This document shows, one piece after another, positions 6,907 to 16,120 of a DNA stretch of 64,000 nucleotides. The DNA comes from Anaerotruncus colihominis (GTDB taxonomy: Bacteria > Bacillota > Clostridia > Oscillospirales > Ruminococcaceae), in NCBI GenBank assembly GCA_025146135.1, contig CP102255.1:1674001-1738000 (forward strand), written 5' to 3'. Below the pieces are notes generated by a model. The model was given only the letters and a program-made list of their open reading frames with translations. It made no database searches and was not told where the DNA came from. Within the stretch, counting starts at the first letter, position 1; the number at the start of each line of letters is the position of its first letter. The position numbers were made by a program, and so were the translations under genes.

Positions 6907-6977
6907 GCTGCGCGAGCTTTTGCGCTGGTTTTAAATTTGTCCGCGCTGTTTGCGGATTGGCCTAGGAGGAGTACGGT

Positions 6978-7580
6978 ATGTATTATTCTGTCACGGGAAC
7001 GGTGCTTCATGCAGAGCCATATTTGGCTGTGATCGGCTGCTGCGGCGTAGGATATAAATGTATGACAACGCTCACAACGCTGTCGTGCCTGCCGCCGGTC
7101 GGTGGCGAGGCGACCTTATATACGCATTTGAACGTCCGTGAGGATGCGCTCGATTTGTACGGCTTTTACACACAAGCGGAGCTGAACGCATTTAAAATGT
7201 TGATTGGTGTGTCGGGTGTCGGCCCGAAATCGGCTCTGGCAATTTTGTCAGATATGACGCCGGACAAGCTGGCGCTCTGCATCGCCGCAGGCGATTCAAA
7301 AAGCCTGCGCGCAGCGCCCGGTATCGGTCCGAAGGCAGCGCAGCGCATCATTTTGGAGTGTAAAGACCGCATTGGCGCTAGTGAGTTGAGCGGGGAAATG
7401 TCTGAGGTAGCTTCTCAGCTACGGCATGAGACAACCAATATGAGCGAAGCGGCAAGTGCTCTGGCCGCGCTTGGTTACAGCCCCACGGAGGCTGCGCAGG
7501 CGTTGGCTGGTTTAGCGGCTGATATGCCGGTCGAAGATATGATTAAGCACGGACTCAAGGCGCTTTCGGGCGGAAGATAA
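6978..7580 (+). CDS. ruvA: Holliday junction branch migration protein RuvA
   Basis: RuvA binds four-way DNA junctions as a tetramer and recruits the RuvB motor. The 200-residue protein has the N-terminal OB-fold (MYYSVTGTVLHAEPYLAVIGCCGVGYKC), two helix-hairpin-helix motifs (LIGVSGVGPKSALAIL and APGIGPKAAQRII) and a C-terminal UBA-like domain (ASALAALGYSPTEAAQAL) that contacts RuvB. Start supported by AGGAGGAG. It lies 71 bases after ruvC and 36 bases before ruvB. Confidence 0.97.
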   Translation: MYYSVTGTVLHAEPYLAVIGCCGVGYKCMTTLTTLSCLPPVGGEATLYTHLNVREDALDLYGFYTQAELNAFKMLIGVSGVGPKSALAILSDMTPDKLALCIAAGDSKSLRAAPGIGPKAAQRIILECKDRIGASELSGEMSEVASQLRHETTNMSEAASALAALGYSPTEAAQALAGLAADMPVEDMIKHGLKALSGGR

Positions 7581-7616
7581 AGCGGATCAGAATTCGGATG
7601 AAGGGGCGTTTAACGG

Positions 7617-8657
7617 ATGTTTGACAATGAAATGGACTTTGAAAACCGAATTATGGCCCCGGAAAGCATTGCAGGCGACAGCGATATCGAGGTTACGCTG
7701 CGCCCTAAGACGCTGGCCGAATATATCGGGCAGGAAAAAGTCAAGGAAAATATGCGTATTTTTATCAGCGCCGCCAAAGGGCGCGGGGAACCGCTCGACC
7801 ATGTGCTTTTGTATGGCCCGCCCGGCTTGGGAAAGACCACGCTTTCCAATATTATTGCCAACGAAATGGGTGTCAATATCCGTATTACAAGCGGTCCGGC
7901 TATCGAAAAACCGGGCGATCTGGCCGCTTTGCTCACAAATCTTGCGCCAAACGATATACTGTTTATAGACGAGATTCATCGGCTGTCGCGCGCTGTTGAG
8001 GAAGTGCTTTATCCTGCGATGGAGGATTTTGCGCTCGACATTATCATTGGCAAAGGTCCATCGGCGCGTTCCATCCGGATTGATCTGCCGCATTTCACGC
8101 TTGTCGGCGCGACAACGCGCGCGGGGCAGCTCACCTCGCCGCTGCGCGACCGATTCGGCGTTATACAGCGGTTGGAGCTTTATACGGCTGATGAATTGCA
8201 GACGATCATTCTGCGCAGCGCGGGAATTCTTGGCGTGATGTGCGATCCCAAAGGCGCATATGAATTGGCGCGCCGCAGCCGCGGTACGCCGCGCGTCGCC
8301 AACCGGCTGCTTAAGCGCGTGCGTGATTTTGCCGAGGTCATGGGTAATGGCCGTATTACGGAGGAGATCGCTGCAATTGCGCTTGACCGGATGGAGATCG
8401 ATAAGCTTGGCCTGGACGCGGTCGACCGAAGGATGCTGGAAACGATCATCCATGGCTACGGCGGCGGGCCTGTGGGACTGGAAACCTTGGCGGCGGCTCT
8501 TGGCGAGGAGGCGGTCACGCTGGAGGACGTGTGCGAACCGTTTTTGATGCAGCTCGGCTTTTTGGCGCGTACACCGCGCGGGCGGTGTGTTACGGCGCTT
8601 GCATACAGCCATTTGGGGATAAAGACCCCCGGCGCGGAGCAGTTGTCGCTGGGATAG
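7617..8657 (+). CDS. ruvB: Holliday junction branch migration ATPase RuvB
   Basis: A 346-residue AAA+ motor that drives branch migration as a hexamer with RuvA. Walker A GPPGLGKT is at residues 67-74, Walker B FIDEIHRL around 116-123. The sensor/arginine-finger region ([19 protein letters not shown]) and the C-terminal winged helix ending in the conserved ARTPRGR are all present. Length is typical (330-350). A GGGG ribosome site lies about 12 bases before the ATG. Last of the ruvCAB set. Confidence 0.98.
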   Translation: MFDNEMDFENRIMAPESIAGDSDIEVTLRPKTLAEYIGQEKVKENMRIFISAAKGRGEPLDHVLLYGPPGLGKTTLSNIIANEMGVNIRITSGPAIEKPGDLAALLTNLAPNDILFIDEIHRLSRAVEEVLYPAMEDFALDIIIGKGPSARSIRIDLPHFTLVGATTRAGQLTSPLRDRFGVIQRLELYTADELQTIILRSAGILGVMCDPKGAYELARRSRGTPRVANRLLKRVRDFAEVMGNGRITEEIAAIALDRMEIDKLGLDAVDRRMLETIIHGYGGGPVGLETLAAALGEEAVTLEDVCEPFLMQLGFLARTPRGRCVTALAYSHLGIKTPGAEQLSLG

Positions 8658-8723
8658 ACAGATTCCTGTCGATTTTATCCATAATCTGTTTGAAAATCGC
8701 TTATGATAGATAGGAGAATGGAA

Positions 8724-10064
8724 ATGGGAAGAATCTTTGGTACCGACGGTGTGCGCGGCGTTGCGAACGGTGATTTAACCATACAGCTGGCAACTGATAT
8801 CGGCCGCGCAGCTGGTATGGTAGTGGAGGAGACAGCCGGCCCAAGGCCGACCTTTATCGTTGGCAAGGATACGCGCGTTTCGTCCGATATGCTTGAAGCG
8901 GCGCTCGCTGCGGGCCTTTGCAGCGTGGGAGCGGATGTCGTGCTGCTCGGCGTGGTGCCTACGCCGGCCGTTGCATATCTTGTGACGCGCTATGGCGCCG
9001 ATGCGGGCATCATGTTGTCCGCCAGTCATAATCCGTATGAATACAACGGTATTAAAATATTCAGTGGGCAGGGCTATAAGCTGCTCGATGTGCAGGAGGA
9101 CGAGATCGAACGCATCGTACTCGACCACGAGCGTCCGTATGCGGTCAAAGCCCCTTCTGAAATCGGTACGATCAGACGATCCGATACAGCGGTTGACGAT
9201 TATGTCAGCTATATCAAAACAACGATTGACGGCGACCTGTCGGGGATGCGCGTGGCGATCGACTGTGCCAACGGCAGCGCAAGCGTAACGGCAAAAAAGC
9301 TGTTTGAGGGTCTCGGCGCGGATTGCGACATTTTTCACGCCTCGCCCAATGGTAAAAATATCAACGATGGGTGCGGCAGCACACATGTCGGAGAGCTTGC
9401 AAAGCATGTTGCCTGCGGCGGCTACGACGCGGGGCTTGCATTTGATGGAGACGCTGATCGATGCCTCGCTGTTGACGAACATGGAGAACTTGTCGACGGC
9501 GACCGCCTGATCGCGTTGTTCGCATACCATTTAAAGGAACAGGGAAAGCTGAAAAACAATACGCTTGTTGCAACTGTTATGAGCAATCTTGGTTTGTTCA
9601 AATTTGCCGAGCAGCACGACATCGATACGCGTGCGACGCGTGTCGGCGATCGCTATGTTCTGGAGGCAATGCTCGCGGACGATTTTTGCATCGGCGGCGA
9701 ACAGTCGGGGCATATCATTTTCCGCGATTATATGACGACCGGCGATGGTCAGCTTTCAGGCGTACAGCTTTTAAGCCTGCTCAAGACGTTTCAAAAGCCG
9801 CTGTCGGAGGCTGCCGGCCTGATGCGCACCTATCCGCAGACATTGCTCAATGTCCATGCCACGCCTCAGATGAAGGCGGCGCTTGAAAGCGACGAGCAGG
9901 TGCGCGCAGTCATTGACCGGCTGAATGGGACGCTCGGAGGCGAGGGCCGCATTCTTGTGCGTGCATCCGGTACGGAGCCGTTGATCCGCATTATGGTCGA
10001 AGGCCGAGACCTTGCTGAGATTGAGGCGATTGCAAAGGAAATCGCCGCTGTGATCGAGGGGTAA
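8724..10064 (+). CDS. glmM: Phosphoglucosamine mutase GlmM
   Basis: Converts glucosamine-6-phosphate to glucosamine-1-phosphate in UDP-GlcNAc and hence peptidoglycan synthesis. The 446-residue protein begins MGRIFGTDGVRGVAN. The active-site phosphoserine is Ser101 (SASHNP), the Mg site is DGDADR at 241-246, and the phosphate-binding loop RASGTEPLIRIMVEG is near the C-terminus. ATG 8724 is chosen over two upstream in-frame ATGs because GGAG (8713-8716) is at the right distance and all homologues start at MGRxFGTDG. It is followed after 4 bases by a methyltransferase gene. Confidence 0.97.
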   Translation: MGRIFGTDGVRGVANGDLTIQLATDIGRAAGMVVEETAGPRPTFIVGKDTRVSSDMLEAALAAGLCSVGADVVLLGVVPTPAVAYLVTRYGADAGIMLSASHNPYEYNGIKIFSGQGYKLLDVQEDEIERIVLDHERPYAVKAPSEIGTIRRSDTAVDDYVSYIKTTIDGDLSGMRVAIDCANGSASVTAKKLFEGLGADCDIFHASPNGKNINDGCGSTHVGELAKHVACGGYDAGLAFDGDADRCLAVDEHGELVDGDRLIALFAYHLKEQGKLKNNTLVATVMSNLGLFKFAEQHDIDTRATRVGDRYVLEAMLADDFCIGGEQSGHIIFRDYMTTGDGQLSGVQLLSLLKTFQKPLSEAAGLMRTYPQTLLNVHATPQMKAALESDEQVRAVIDRLNGTLGGEGRILVRASGTEPLIRIMVEGRDLAEIEAIAKEIAAVIEG

Positions 10065-10068
10065 GCAT

Positions 10069-10929
10069 ATGCGTGCGGCGACGAATTGGAAGGATTTCGA
10101 GGTGCTCGATACAAGCGGCGGCGAAAAGCTGGAGCGTTGGGGTGATGTCACGCTTGTGCGTCCCGACCCGCAGGTGATTTGGAATACGCCGCGTTCCGAC
10201 GCATGGCGGCGCGCCAACGCGCGCTATGACCGCTCGCCGTCGGGCGGCGGAAGCTGGCGTGTGAAGCATCTGCCGAAGGCGGAATGGGAAATTGGATATG
10301 GCGATCTGCGCTTTCATATCCGTCCGACAGGCTTTAAGCATACCGGCCTGTTTCCGGAGCAGGCCGTCAACTGGGATTTGATGTCCGGGATGATCCATGC
10401 GGCGGGCCGCCAACTCAATATTTTAAATCTGTTTGCCTATACCGGCGGCGCAACGCTTGCCTGCGCCGCCGCCGGCGCTCGTGTCTGCCACGTTGACGCG
10501 AGCAAGGGAATGGTGCAGTGGGCGCGCGACAACGCCGCTCTTTCGGGGCTGTCGGACAGGCCTGTGAGGTGGATCGTCGACGACTGCAAAAAATTTGTGG
10601 AGCGTGAGATCAGGCGCGGCGTTCGTTATGACGGCGTCGTTATGGACCCGCCGAGCTATGGGCGCGGACCGGGCGGCGAGATTTGGAAGCTGGAGGACTG
10701 CATATATGATCTGGTGTCGCTGTGCGCCGGCGTGCTTTCGGACGAGCCGGTATTTTTCCTGCTTAATTCGTATACAACCGGGCTGTCGCCGTCGGTAATG
10801 GCGTACATTCTATCGGTAACGGTCGGCACACGGTACAGGGGAACCGTCGCAGCCGACGAAATCGGTCTGCCGGTCAGCAGCACCGGGCTGGCGCTCCCGT
10901 GTGGAAGCACAGCGGTCTGGACCCGGTAA
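10069..10929 (+). CDS. Class I SAM-dependent methyltransferase (RlmI/RlmK-like)
   Basis: The 286-residue protein has a SAM-binding motif LNLFAYTGGATLACAAAGA (about residues 122-140), an acidic loop VCHVDASKGMVQWARDNA, and the catalytic-type motif MDPPSYGRGPGG (about 194-205). The FAYTGG and DPPSYGRG motifs match the Methyltrans_SAM family of putative rRNA cytosine/guanine methyltransferases such as RlmI and RlmK. There is no PUA or THUMP domain, and the N-terminal ~100 residues are a family-specific fold. It starts 4 bases after glmM, so it is probably co-transcribed. The RNA target cannot be told from sequence. Confidence 0.85.
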   Translation: MRAATNWKDFEVLDTSGGEKLERWGDVTLVRPDPQVIWNTPRSDAWRRANARYDRSPSGGGSWRVKHLPKAEWEIGYGDLRFHIRPTGFKHTGLFPEQAVNWDLMSGMIHAAGRQLNILNLFAYTGGATLACAAAGARVCHVDASKGMVQWARDNAALSGLSDRPVRWIVDDCKKFVEREIRRGVRYDGVVMDPPSYGRGPGGEIWKLEDCIYDLVSLCAGVLSDEPVFFLLNSYTTGLSPSVMAYILSVTVGTRYRGTVAADEIGLPVSSTGLALPCGSTAVWTR

Positions 10930-10999
10930 TGTGTTTTTAAGCAAATTAAACGGCCGGTATCGCTGCGGCGAACCGGACCATAAATAAGGAGACATCCAA

Positions 11000-11857
11000 A
11001 TGGGAGACATCATATCTGCACAGAAGGTAGTTTTTGGCTACCCGAAGGAAGACAATGAACTGAATATCGTCCTGCGCGGCGTGAGCCTCACCATTCCCGA
11101 GGGGCAGCTTGTGGCGGTGCTTGGCCACAATGGTTCCGGAAAATCAACGCTTGCAAAGCATTTTAACGCGATCCTCGTGCCGAACGAAGGTGTTGTCGAG
11201 GTGTGCGGCATCGATACAAAAGATGAGGACAGGCTGTATGACATTCGACAAACGGTGGGCATGGTGTTTCAAAATCCGGACAATCAGATCGTTGCAACCA
11301 TTGTCGAGGAGGATGTTGCGTTCGGGCCGGAAAACATGGGTGTGGAGCCGAAGGAAATCCGTCTGCGCGTCGATGGGGCGCTCGCCGATGTCGGTATGTC
11401 CGAATATAAGACGCACGCGCCGCATCAGCTTTCGGGCGGGCAGAAGCAGCGCGTCGCCATCGCGGGCATCATCGCGATGCGTCCGCGCTGTATTGTGCTT
11501 GACGAACCGACTGCAATGCTCGACCCAAAGGGGCGCCGCGAGGTCATCTCCACAATTAAGCGCCTCAACCGTGAGAGCGGTGTGACGGTTGTATTGATCA
11601 CACATTATATGGAGGAGGCGGCCCAATGCGACCGCGTCGTCGTTATGAACGACGGGCAGGTCCTTTTGGACGATGCGCCGCGCGCTGTGTTTTCCAATGT
11701 GCAGACGCTCAAGGAGGTTGGTCTTGACGTTCCGCAGGCGACAGAGCTTTGCTGGCGGCTGCGCCAGAAGGGAGTTGACCTTCCAGGCGATATTCTGACC
11801 GAGGACGAGGCTGCCGCGGCGATTGCCGAGGCGCTCAGAAAGGCGGGCTGCGCATGA
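11000..11857 (+). CDS. ecfA1: ECF transporter A component EcfA1
   Basis: ATPase of the group II energy-coupling factor vitamin transporter module shared by many S components. The 285-residue protein has Walker [10 protein letters not shown] (about residues 34-42), Q-loop MVFQNPDNQ, signature LSGGQKQR and Walker [14 protein letters not shown], the usual ECF ATPase pattern. A C-terminal extension (after residue ~220) is typical of the CbiO/EcfA family. Start follows AAGGAG. It overlaps ecfA2 by four bases. The thiamine S component ThiT encoded at 54740-55306 is a likely client. Confidence 0.96.
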   Translation: MGDIISAQKVVFGYPKEDNELNIVLRGVSLTIPEGQLVAVLGHNGSGKSTLAKHFNAILVPNEGVVEVCGIDTKDEDRLYDIRQTVGMVFQNPDNQIVATIVEEDVAFGPENMGVEPKEIRLRVDGALADVGMSEYKTHAPHQLSGGQKQRVAIAGIIAMRPRCIVLDEPTAMLDPKGRREVISTIKRLNRESGVTVVLITHYMEEAAQCDRVVVMNDGQVLLDDAPRAVFSNVQTLKEVGLDVPQATELCWRLRQKGVDLPGDILTEDEAAAAIAEALRKAGCA

Positions 11858-12723
11858 ATGCGATTGAAACGCGGGAATTGACCTATGTATATTCCAAAAA
11901 TACGCCGTTTGAAAAAACAGCGGTCGATCATGTCAATCTGGCCATTGAAGCGGGCGAATTTGTAGGTGTGATCGGGCATACAGGTTCAGGAAAAAGTACG
12001 CTGATTCAGCATTTCAACGGCTTGCTCAAGCCGACCTCAGGACAGATTTTGATCAACGGGACGGACCTGTGGGGAGAAAAAACGAATATACGGGAATACC
12101 GCTTCAAGGTTGGTCTGGTGTTTCAGTATCCTGAATACCAGCTCTTTGAGGAAACCGTTTACAAGGATATTGCGTTTGGGCCGACCAATATGGGATTGTC
12201 TCCCGCGCAGGTAGACGAGCGTGTGCGCGAGGCGGCCGACTTTGTCGGGCTGCGCGCTGCGTTGCTGGACAAGTCTCCGTTTGAACTGTCCGGCGGCCAG
12301 AAGCGCCGCGTCGCGATCGCCGGCGTGCTTGCGATGAACCCGGACATTCTTGTGCTTGACGAGCCGACCGCAGGACTTGATCCGAAGGGTCGCGACCGCA
12401 TCCTCGGCCAGATTAGGCAGTACCATAAACAGCGCGGCGGCACGGTTCTGCTTGTGTCGCACAGCATGGAGGACGTCGCGCGCTATGCACACAAGGTGCT
12501 TGTGCTCAACCGCGCGGGCGTCGCCATGTATGACGATGTTGCGAAGGTCTTTTCGCGCGCCGATGAGATCACGGCGATGGGGCTTTCCGTGCCGCAGGTG
12601 ACGAGGATCTTTATGGGCCTGCGCGCGCAGGGCTTTCCGGTCAGCGAAAGCGTTTATACGATGGACTATGCATGCCGTGAGCTGCTCGATCTTCTTGGAA
12701 AGGGAGGAGAGCAGAATGCTTAA
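11854..12723 (+). CDS. ecfA2: ECF transporter A component EcfA2
   Basis: Second ATPase of the ECF module, forming a heterodimer with EcfA1. The 289-residue protein carries Walker [10 protein letters not shown] (about 37-45), Q-loop [15 protein letters not shown], signature LSGGQKRR and Walker [17 protein letters not shown]. The [13 protein letters not shown] stretch distinguishes EcfA2 from EcfA1. ATG overlaps the ecfA1 stop (ATGA). It overlaps the start of ecfT by 8 bases, so all three subunits are translationally coupled. Confidence 0.96.
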   Translation: MNAIETRELTYVYSKNTPFEKTAVDHVNLAIEAGEFVGVIGHTGSGKSTLIQHFNGLLKPTSGQILINGTDLWGEKTNIREYRFKVGLVFQYPEYQLFEETVYKDIAFGPTNMGLSPAQVDERVREAADFVGLRAALLDKSPFELSGGQKRRVAIAGVLAMNPDILVLDEPTAGLDPKGRDRILGQIRQYHKQRGGTVLLVSHSMEDVARYAHKVLVLNRAGVAMYDDVAKVFSRADEITAMGLSVPQVTRIFMGLRAQGFPVSESVYTMDYACRELLDLLGKGGEQNA

Positions 12724-13546
12724 AGATATCACCATTGGTCAATACTTTCCCGGAGCGTCCGTCCTGCACAAGCTCGATCCGCGTGTCAAAATCGTGCTGA
12801 CCATCGCCTATATCGTCATGTTGTTCGCTGCCTCAAACGCAGTTGGGCTTGCTGTCGGCGTCCTGTTTTTGATTGTTGTTTACGCGGTGTCGAAAATTCC
12901 GCCCTCCATGATTTTAAAGAGCCTCAAGCCGGTTGTGCCTATCATTATTTTTACGTCTTTGCTCAACATGCTCTTTATCGACGGCCGGGTGCTCGTCTCC
13001 TTCTGGATTTTGAAAATTACGGCTGAGGGCATCCAGACGGCTGTTTTTATGAGCGTTCGCATCATCTGCCTGATCGCGGGAACGTCGCTGCTGACCTACA
13101 CGACGTCGCCGATTGCGCTGACCGACGGCATCGAGCGCCTCTGCAATCCGCTCAAGCGCCTGAAGATGCCTGTGCATGAGCTGGCAATGATGATGACAAT
13201 CGCGCTGAGGTTTATCCCGACGCTGATCGAGGAAACGGATAAGATCATGTCGGCGCAGAAGGCGCGCGGCGCCGATTTGGAGAGCGGCGGGCTTATGCAG
13301 CGCGCACGCGCGCTGATTCCGATTTTAATCCCGCTGTTTGTTTCGGCGTTTCGCCGTGCGGACGAGCTGGCACTTGCAATGGAGTGCCGCTGCTATCGCG
13401 GAGGTGAGGGGCGCACACGCATGAAGCAGCTTAAAATCCATGGGCGGGATATCTGGTGTTCAGCGGTTGTTGTCGCCTGTTTTGCATGTGTGATCGCAGC
13501 GAATTTTACGCCGTGGCAAATGCTGCTGTCCACGGCCGGTCTGTGA
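12716..13546 (+). CDS. ecfT: ECF transporter T component EcfT
   Basis: Transmembrane coupling protein of the ECF module, linking the EcfA ATPases to the substrate-specific S component. The 276-residue protein starts [26 protein letters not shown]. It has at least five hydrophobic segments and the two coupling motifs AQKARGAD (about 180) and the related downstream Arg-containing helix (ALAMECRCYRGGEGRTR). ATG 12716 is selected because GGGAGGAG is directly upstream; it overlaps ecfA2 by 8 bases. truA follows after 13 bases, the usual Firmicutes order. Confidence 0.95.
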   Translation: MLKDITIGQYFPGASVLHKLDPRVKIVLTIAYIVMLFAASNAVGLAVGVLFLIVVYAVSKIPPSMILKSLKPVVPIIIFTSLLNMLFIDGRVLVSFWILKITAEGIQTAVFMSVRIICLIAGTSLLTYTTSPIALTDGIERLCNPLKRLKMPVHELAMMMTIALRFIPTLIEETDKIMSAQKARGADLESGGLMQRARALIPILIPLFVSAFRRADELALAMECRCYRGGEGRTRMKQLKIHGRDIWCSAVVVACFACVIAANFTPWQMLLSTAGL

Positions 13547-13559
13547 GCGGGGGGATCGG

Positions 13560-14300
13560 ATGCGCCATCTGCTGTTAACGATTCGATATCGCGGCACACG
13601 CTATCACGGCTATCAGGTGCAGCAGAACGCTGTGACGGTGGCGCAGACGGTGCAGGACGCTGTCGAGCGTATATTCGGTGAGCGTCTGCCAATCAAGGGC
13701 TGTTCGCGCACTGATGCAGGCGTGCATGCAAACTGCTTCGCCCTGACGCTGCGCACAGCTTCTGTAATGGCATGCGATGCGGTTGTACGTGCAATGAACG
13801 TCCATCTTCCCAGCGACATCGCCGTGACAGGCTGCCGCGAGGTGCCGGAAGCATTTCATCCCCGCTATGACTGTAAGGGCAAACGCTACCTGTACCGCAT
13901 CTATAACGGCACGGTCCGGGACCCGTTTTCGGCCGATTTGGCGCTTTTTTGGAAATATCCGCTTGACGAACGTCGAATGGATGCGGCTGCGCAAGGTTTT
14001 GTCGGTACGCATGATTTTGCCGCGTTTTGCAGCAGCGGTTCGGGCGTACAGGACACTGTGCGCACCGTGACGGACGCGTCGGTGACGCGTCACGGGGACT
14101 TTGTGATATACTCTGTCACAGGAAACGGTTTCTTGTATAATATGGTCCGCATTATGGTGGGAACGCTTTTGGAAGCGGCGCGCGGCGTCTATACGCCGGC
14201 AGACGTGCTGCATATGCTTGAGGGGCGTGACAGGTCCGCTGCCGGACCGACGGCGCCGCCGCACGGTTTATATTTGGACGCCGTTTTTTATGACGATTGA
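13560..14300 (+). CDS. truA: tRNA pseudouridine(38-40) synthase TruA
   Basis: Isomerises uridines 38-40 of the tRNA anticodon arm. The 246-residue protein begins MRHLLLTIRYRGTRYHGYQVQ, contains the catalytic-Asp motif CSRTDAGVHA (about residues 48-57), the KRYLYRIYNG strand and the C-terminal FLYNMVRIMVGTLLEAARG block; all are conserved TruA signatures. RBS GGGGGG lies upstream. It sits after ecfA1-ecfA2-ecfT as in many Firmicutes, but rplM-rpsI, the usual next genes, are absent here. Confidence 0.97.
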   Translation: MRHLLLTIRYRGTRYHGYQVQQNAVTVAQTVQDAVERIFGERLPIKGCSRTDAGVHANCFALTLRTASVMACDAVVRAMNVHLPSDIAVTGCREVPEAFHPRYDCKGKRYLYRIYNGTVRDPFSADLALFWKYPLDERRMDAAAQGFVGTHDFAAFCSSGSGVQDTVRTVTDASVTRHGDFVIYSVTGNGFLYNMVRIMVGTLLEAARGVYTPADVLHMLEGRDRSAAGPTAPPHGLYLDAVFYDD

Positions 14301-14324
14301 TTTTGATGGAAAGGAGATACCCAG

Positions 14325-15707
14325 TTGGCGCAGTTAACCGATCTTGAAAAAGTACGCCGCAGCCGTGCACGGCGTAAATTGGTGCATAATCTTGCGACTT
14401 TGCTCTTATTTGCGGCAATCGTTGTCGTTGTGACGGCGCTGGTGCGCCATGCGGGTGATTTTGACCTCAAGACGGCATACAGCGATATCACCGCCGAGGT
14501 ACGCGGCGGCGATGGGTTCCCCGTTGCGCTCCCCGGCGGGAATGTGGTCGCTTTGCAGGCGGCCAATGAAACCCTGGTGCTTTTGACAGATACAAACCTG
14601 TATACCTACAACCGTTCAGGCGGCCAAATGCTGGACGCGCAGCATGGTATGGCTAATCAAGCAATGAAAACAGCTAAGGAGCGCATTTTGCTTTATGACC
14701 GCGGCGGTACACGCGTAGAGCTGTATTCACGCGCAGCGCAGGTTTGCACGTTATCGACTGACTTTACCATACATACCGCTGATGTCGCGCCGAACGGAAA
14801 TTTCGCGGTTGTAACCGGTGCGAGCGATGCTCTAGCACGTGTCGTTGTATACAATAAGCGTGGCAGTGAAATTTTCCGGTTTTCATCAGATAAGCCCATT
14901 ATCAGTCTGGATCTGGCTGATTCACGCGATTTGATGTACATCGGTTTTACTGATACGTCAAATGGGGAATTTTTGTCAAGCATTCGAAAATTTCAGCTCA
15001 GCTATAATGAAGGCGATCTCGGGCGCAAGGACTTTCCCGGAGAGCTGCTGCTCTCAGTCGAAAGTCTGAGTGCAAACAGTGTGCGCGCCTTTACAGACCA
15101 GCGTGTCGTTCTTTTGGACGGCGATATGCGTGAGACGGCTTCCTATATTTTTGGAGACGGACAGTTGGAGCGTTACTGTGTTGCGCCGGACGGACGGCTT
15201 GTGCTTGTGATGGGAAATTATGAAAAGGATAAACGCTTGTCAATTGTTACGCTTGACCGTGATCTGACACAAATCAACCGGTTTGAAACAGATATCAATG
15301 TAATGGATATCTGTGCGGACAACAACTATCTTTATCTGATGGCGCGCGACCATCTGCATGTTCTGGGATTTGACGGTTCTGCCATCGTTTCCACACAGAT
15401 AGGCAAACTGCAAAGTATAGAGACCATCGGATCAAGTCTTTACTATGCGGCTGGAGCTGAACTGGATTCGATCGATGCGAAGCAGCTTGGCCGCCTGGAG
15501 GAAAATAAATCTGCGGCCTCCGATTCATCCTCATTCTCCCAAGCGTCCGTGTCTGCTGATGAAACATCCTCAAGTGCACAATCCAATACGTCAGGGGACA
15601 CGTCAGAAGGCTCTGATGCAGCCGTATCGGAGTCTTTGGAAACAGTTTTATCATCGGCTGCTGCCGCTTCAACAGAAATGGACGCATCCAGTCAGGCAGG
15701 AACATAA
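14325..15707 (+). CDS. DUF5711-type membrane-anchored beta-propeller protein
   Basis: A 460-residue protein with a TTG start preceded by AAGGAG. Residues 1-20 are basic, 21-41 form one membrane segment (NLATLLLFAAIVVVVTALVR), and about 60-395 are repeated beta units (LVLLTDTNLYTYN, RILLYDRGGTRVELYS, RVVLLDGDMRETASY, LYLMARDHLHVLG) that suggest an extracytoplasmic propeller. The last ~60 residues are a Ser/Ala/Thr/Glu-rich low-complexity tail. This layout fits the DUF5711 family of Clostridia, function unknown. cvpA, another envelope protein gene, follows beyond a repeat array. Function could be surface sensing or scaffolding; this is inference. Confidence 0.7.
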   Translation: MAQLTDLEKVRRSRARRKLVHNLATLLLFAAIVVVVTALVRHAGDFDLKTAYSDITAEVRGGDGFPVALPGGNVVALQAANETLVLLTDTNLYTYNRSGGQMLDAQHGMANQAMKTAKERILLYDRGGTRVELYSRAAQVCTLSTDFTIHTADVAPNGNFAVVTGASDALARVVVYNKRGSEIFRFSSDKPIISLDLADSRDLMYIGFTDTSNGEFLSSIRKFQLSYNEGDLGRKDFPGELLLSVESLSANSVRAFTDQRVVLLDGDMRETASYIFGDGQLERYCVAPDGRLVLVMGNYEKDKRLSIVTLDRDLTQINRFETDINVMDICADNNYLYLMARDHLHVLGFDGSAIVSTQIGKLQSIETIGSSLYYAAGAELDSIDAKQLGRLEENKSAASDSSSFSQASVSADETSSSAQSNTSGDTSEGSDAAVSESLETVLSSAAAASTEMDASSQAGT

Positions 15708-15734
15708 TTTTATTTGTAAATGATCAGCATATTT

Positions 15735-16076
15735 GGTATAATAACCGCAAAGCGGATATTATACCGGGGTTATGCCCAAAGGCTCGCCGCTTACGCGGCA
15801 ACCGCCTTTTGATGGGCAATTATACCATGCCGCTTCGCGGACATGGTATAATAACCGCAGAACGGTTATTATACCATCTTATGGCCAGGGCGATACGCGG
15901 GCGCGGCCCGCTTCCGCCATGATGTCCGATTATACCATGCCGCTTCGCGGACATGGTATAATAACCGCAGAGCGGTTATTATACCGTCATATGGCCAGGG
16001 CGATACGCGGGCGCGGCCCGCTTCCGCCCTGATGGCCGATTATACCACGCCGCTTCGCGGACATGGTATAATATAA
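15735..16076. repeat. Array of 110-bp palindromic repeats (locus A)
   Basis: The motif GGTATAATAACCGC begins at 15735, 15845, 15955 and 16065, an exact 110-bp period, giving three full units and a truncated fourth. Each unit starts with a near-perfect 31-bp palindrome (14-bp arms, 3-base loop). It ends in a second one (ATTATACCATG ... CATGGTATAAT around CCGC-TTC-GCGG; one base differs in the last unit). Units 2 and 3 hold a GCGGGC-GCG-GCCCGC hairpin between them; unit 1 holds a different core (around 15770-15815) that is also self-complementary. The array lies between the DUF5711 gene and cvpA; the same family recurs at 37299-37490. Confidence 0.93.
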
Positions 16077-16120
16077 AATCGTCATGCAATGCAGATTTGC
16101 AGGACATGAAAGGATTGTAT

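Noticed and set aside
7587-8612. 341-codon minus-strand frame opposite ruvB
   Set aside because: Shadow of ruvB; composition rich in Arg/His/Gln, no motifs.
15772-16032. 86-codon plus-strand reading frame through the repeat array
   Set aside because: It consists of the repeat itself read in frame, has no ribosome site, and the repeat has stronger structural than coding signal.
15735-16076. CRISPR array
   Set aside because: The period is 110 bp with no unique spacers. Units are internally palindromic and nearly identical over their whole length; no cas genes.
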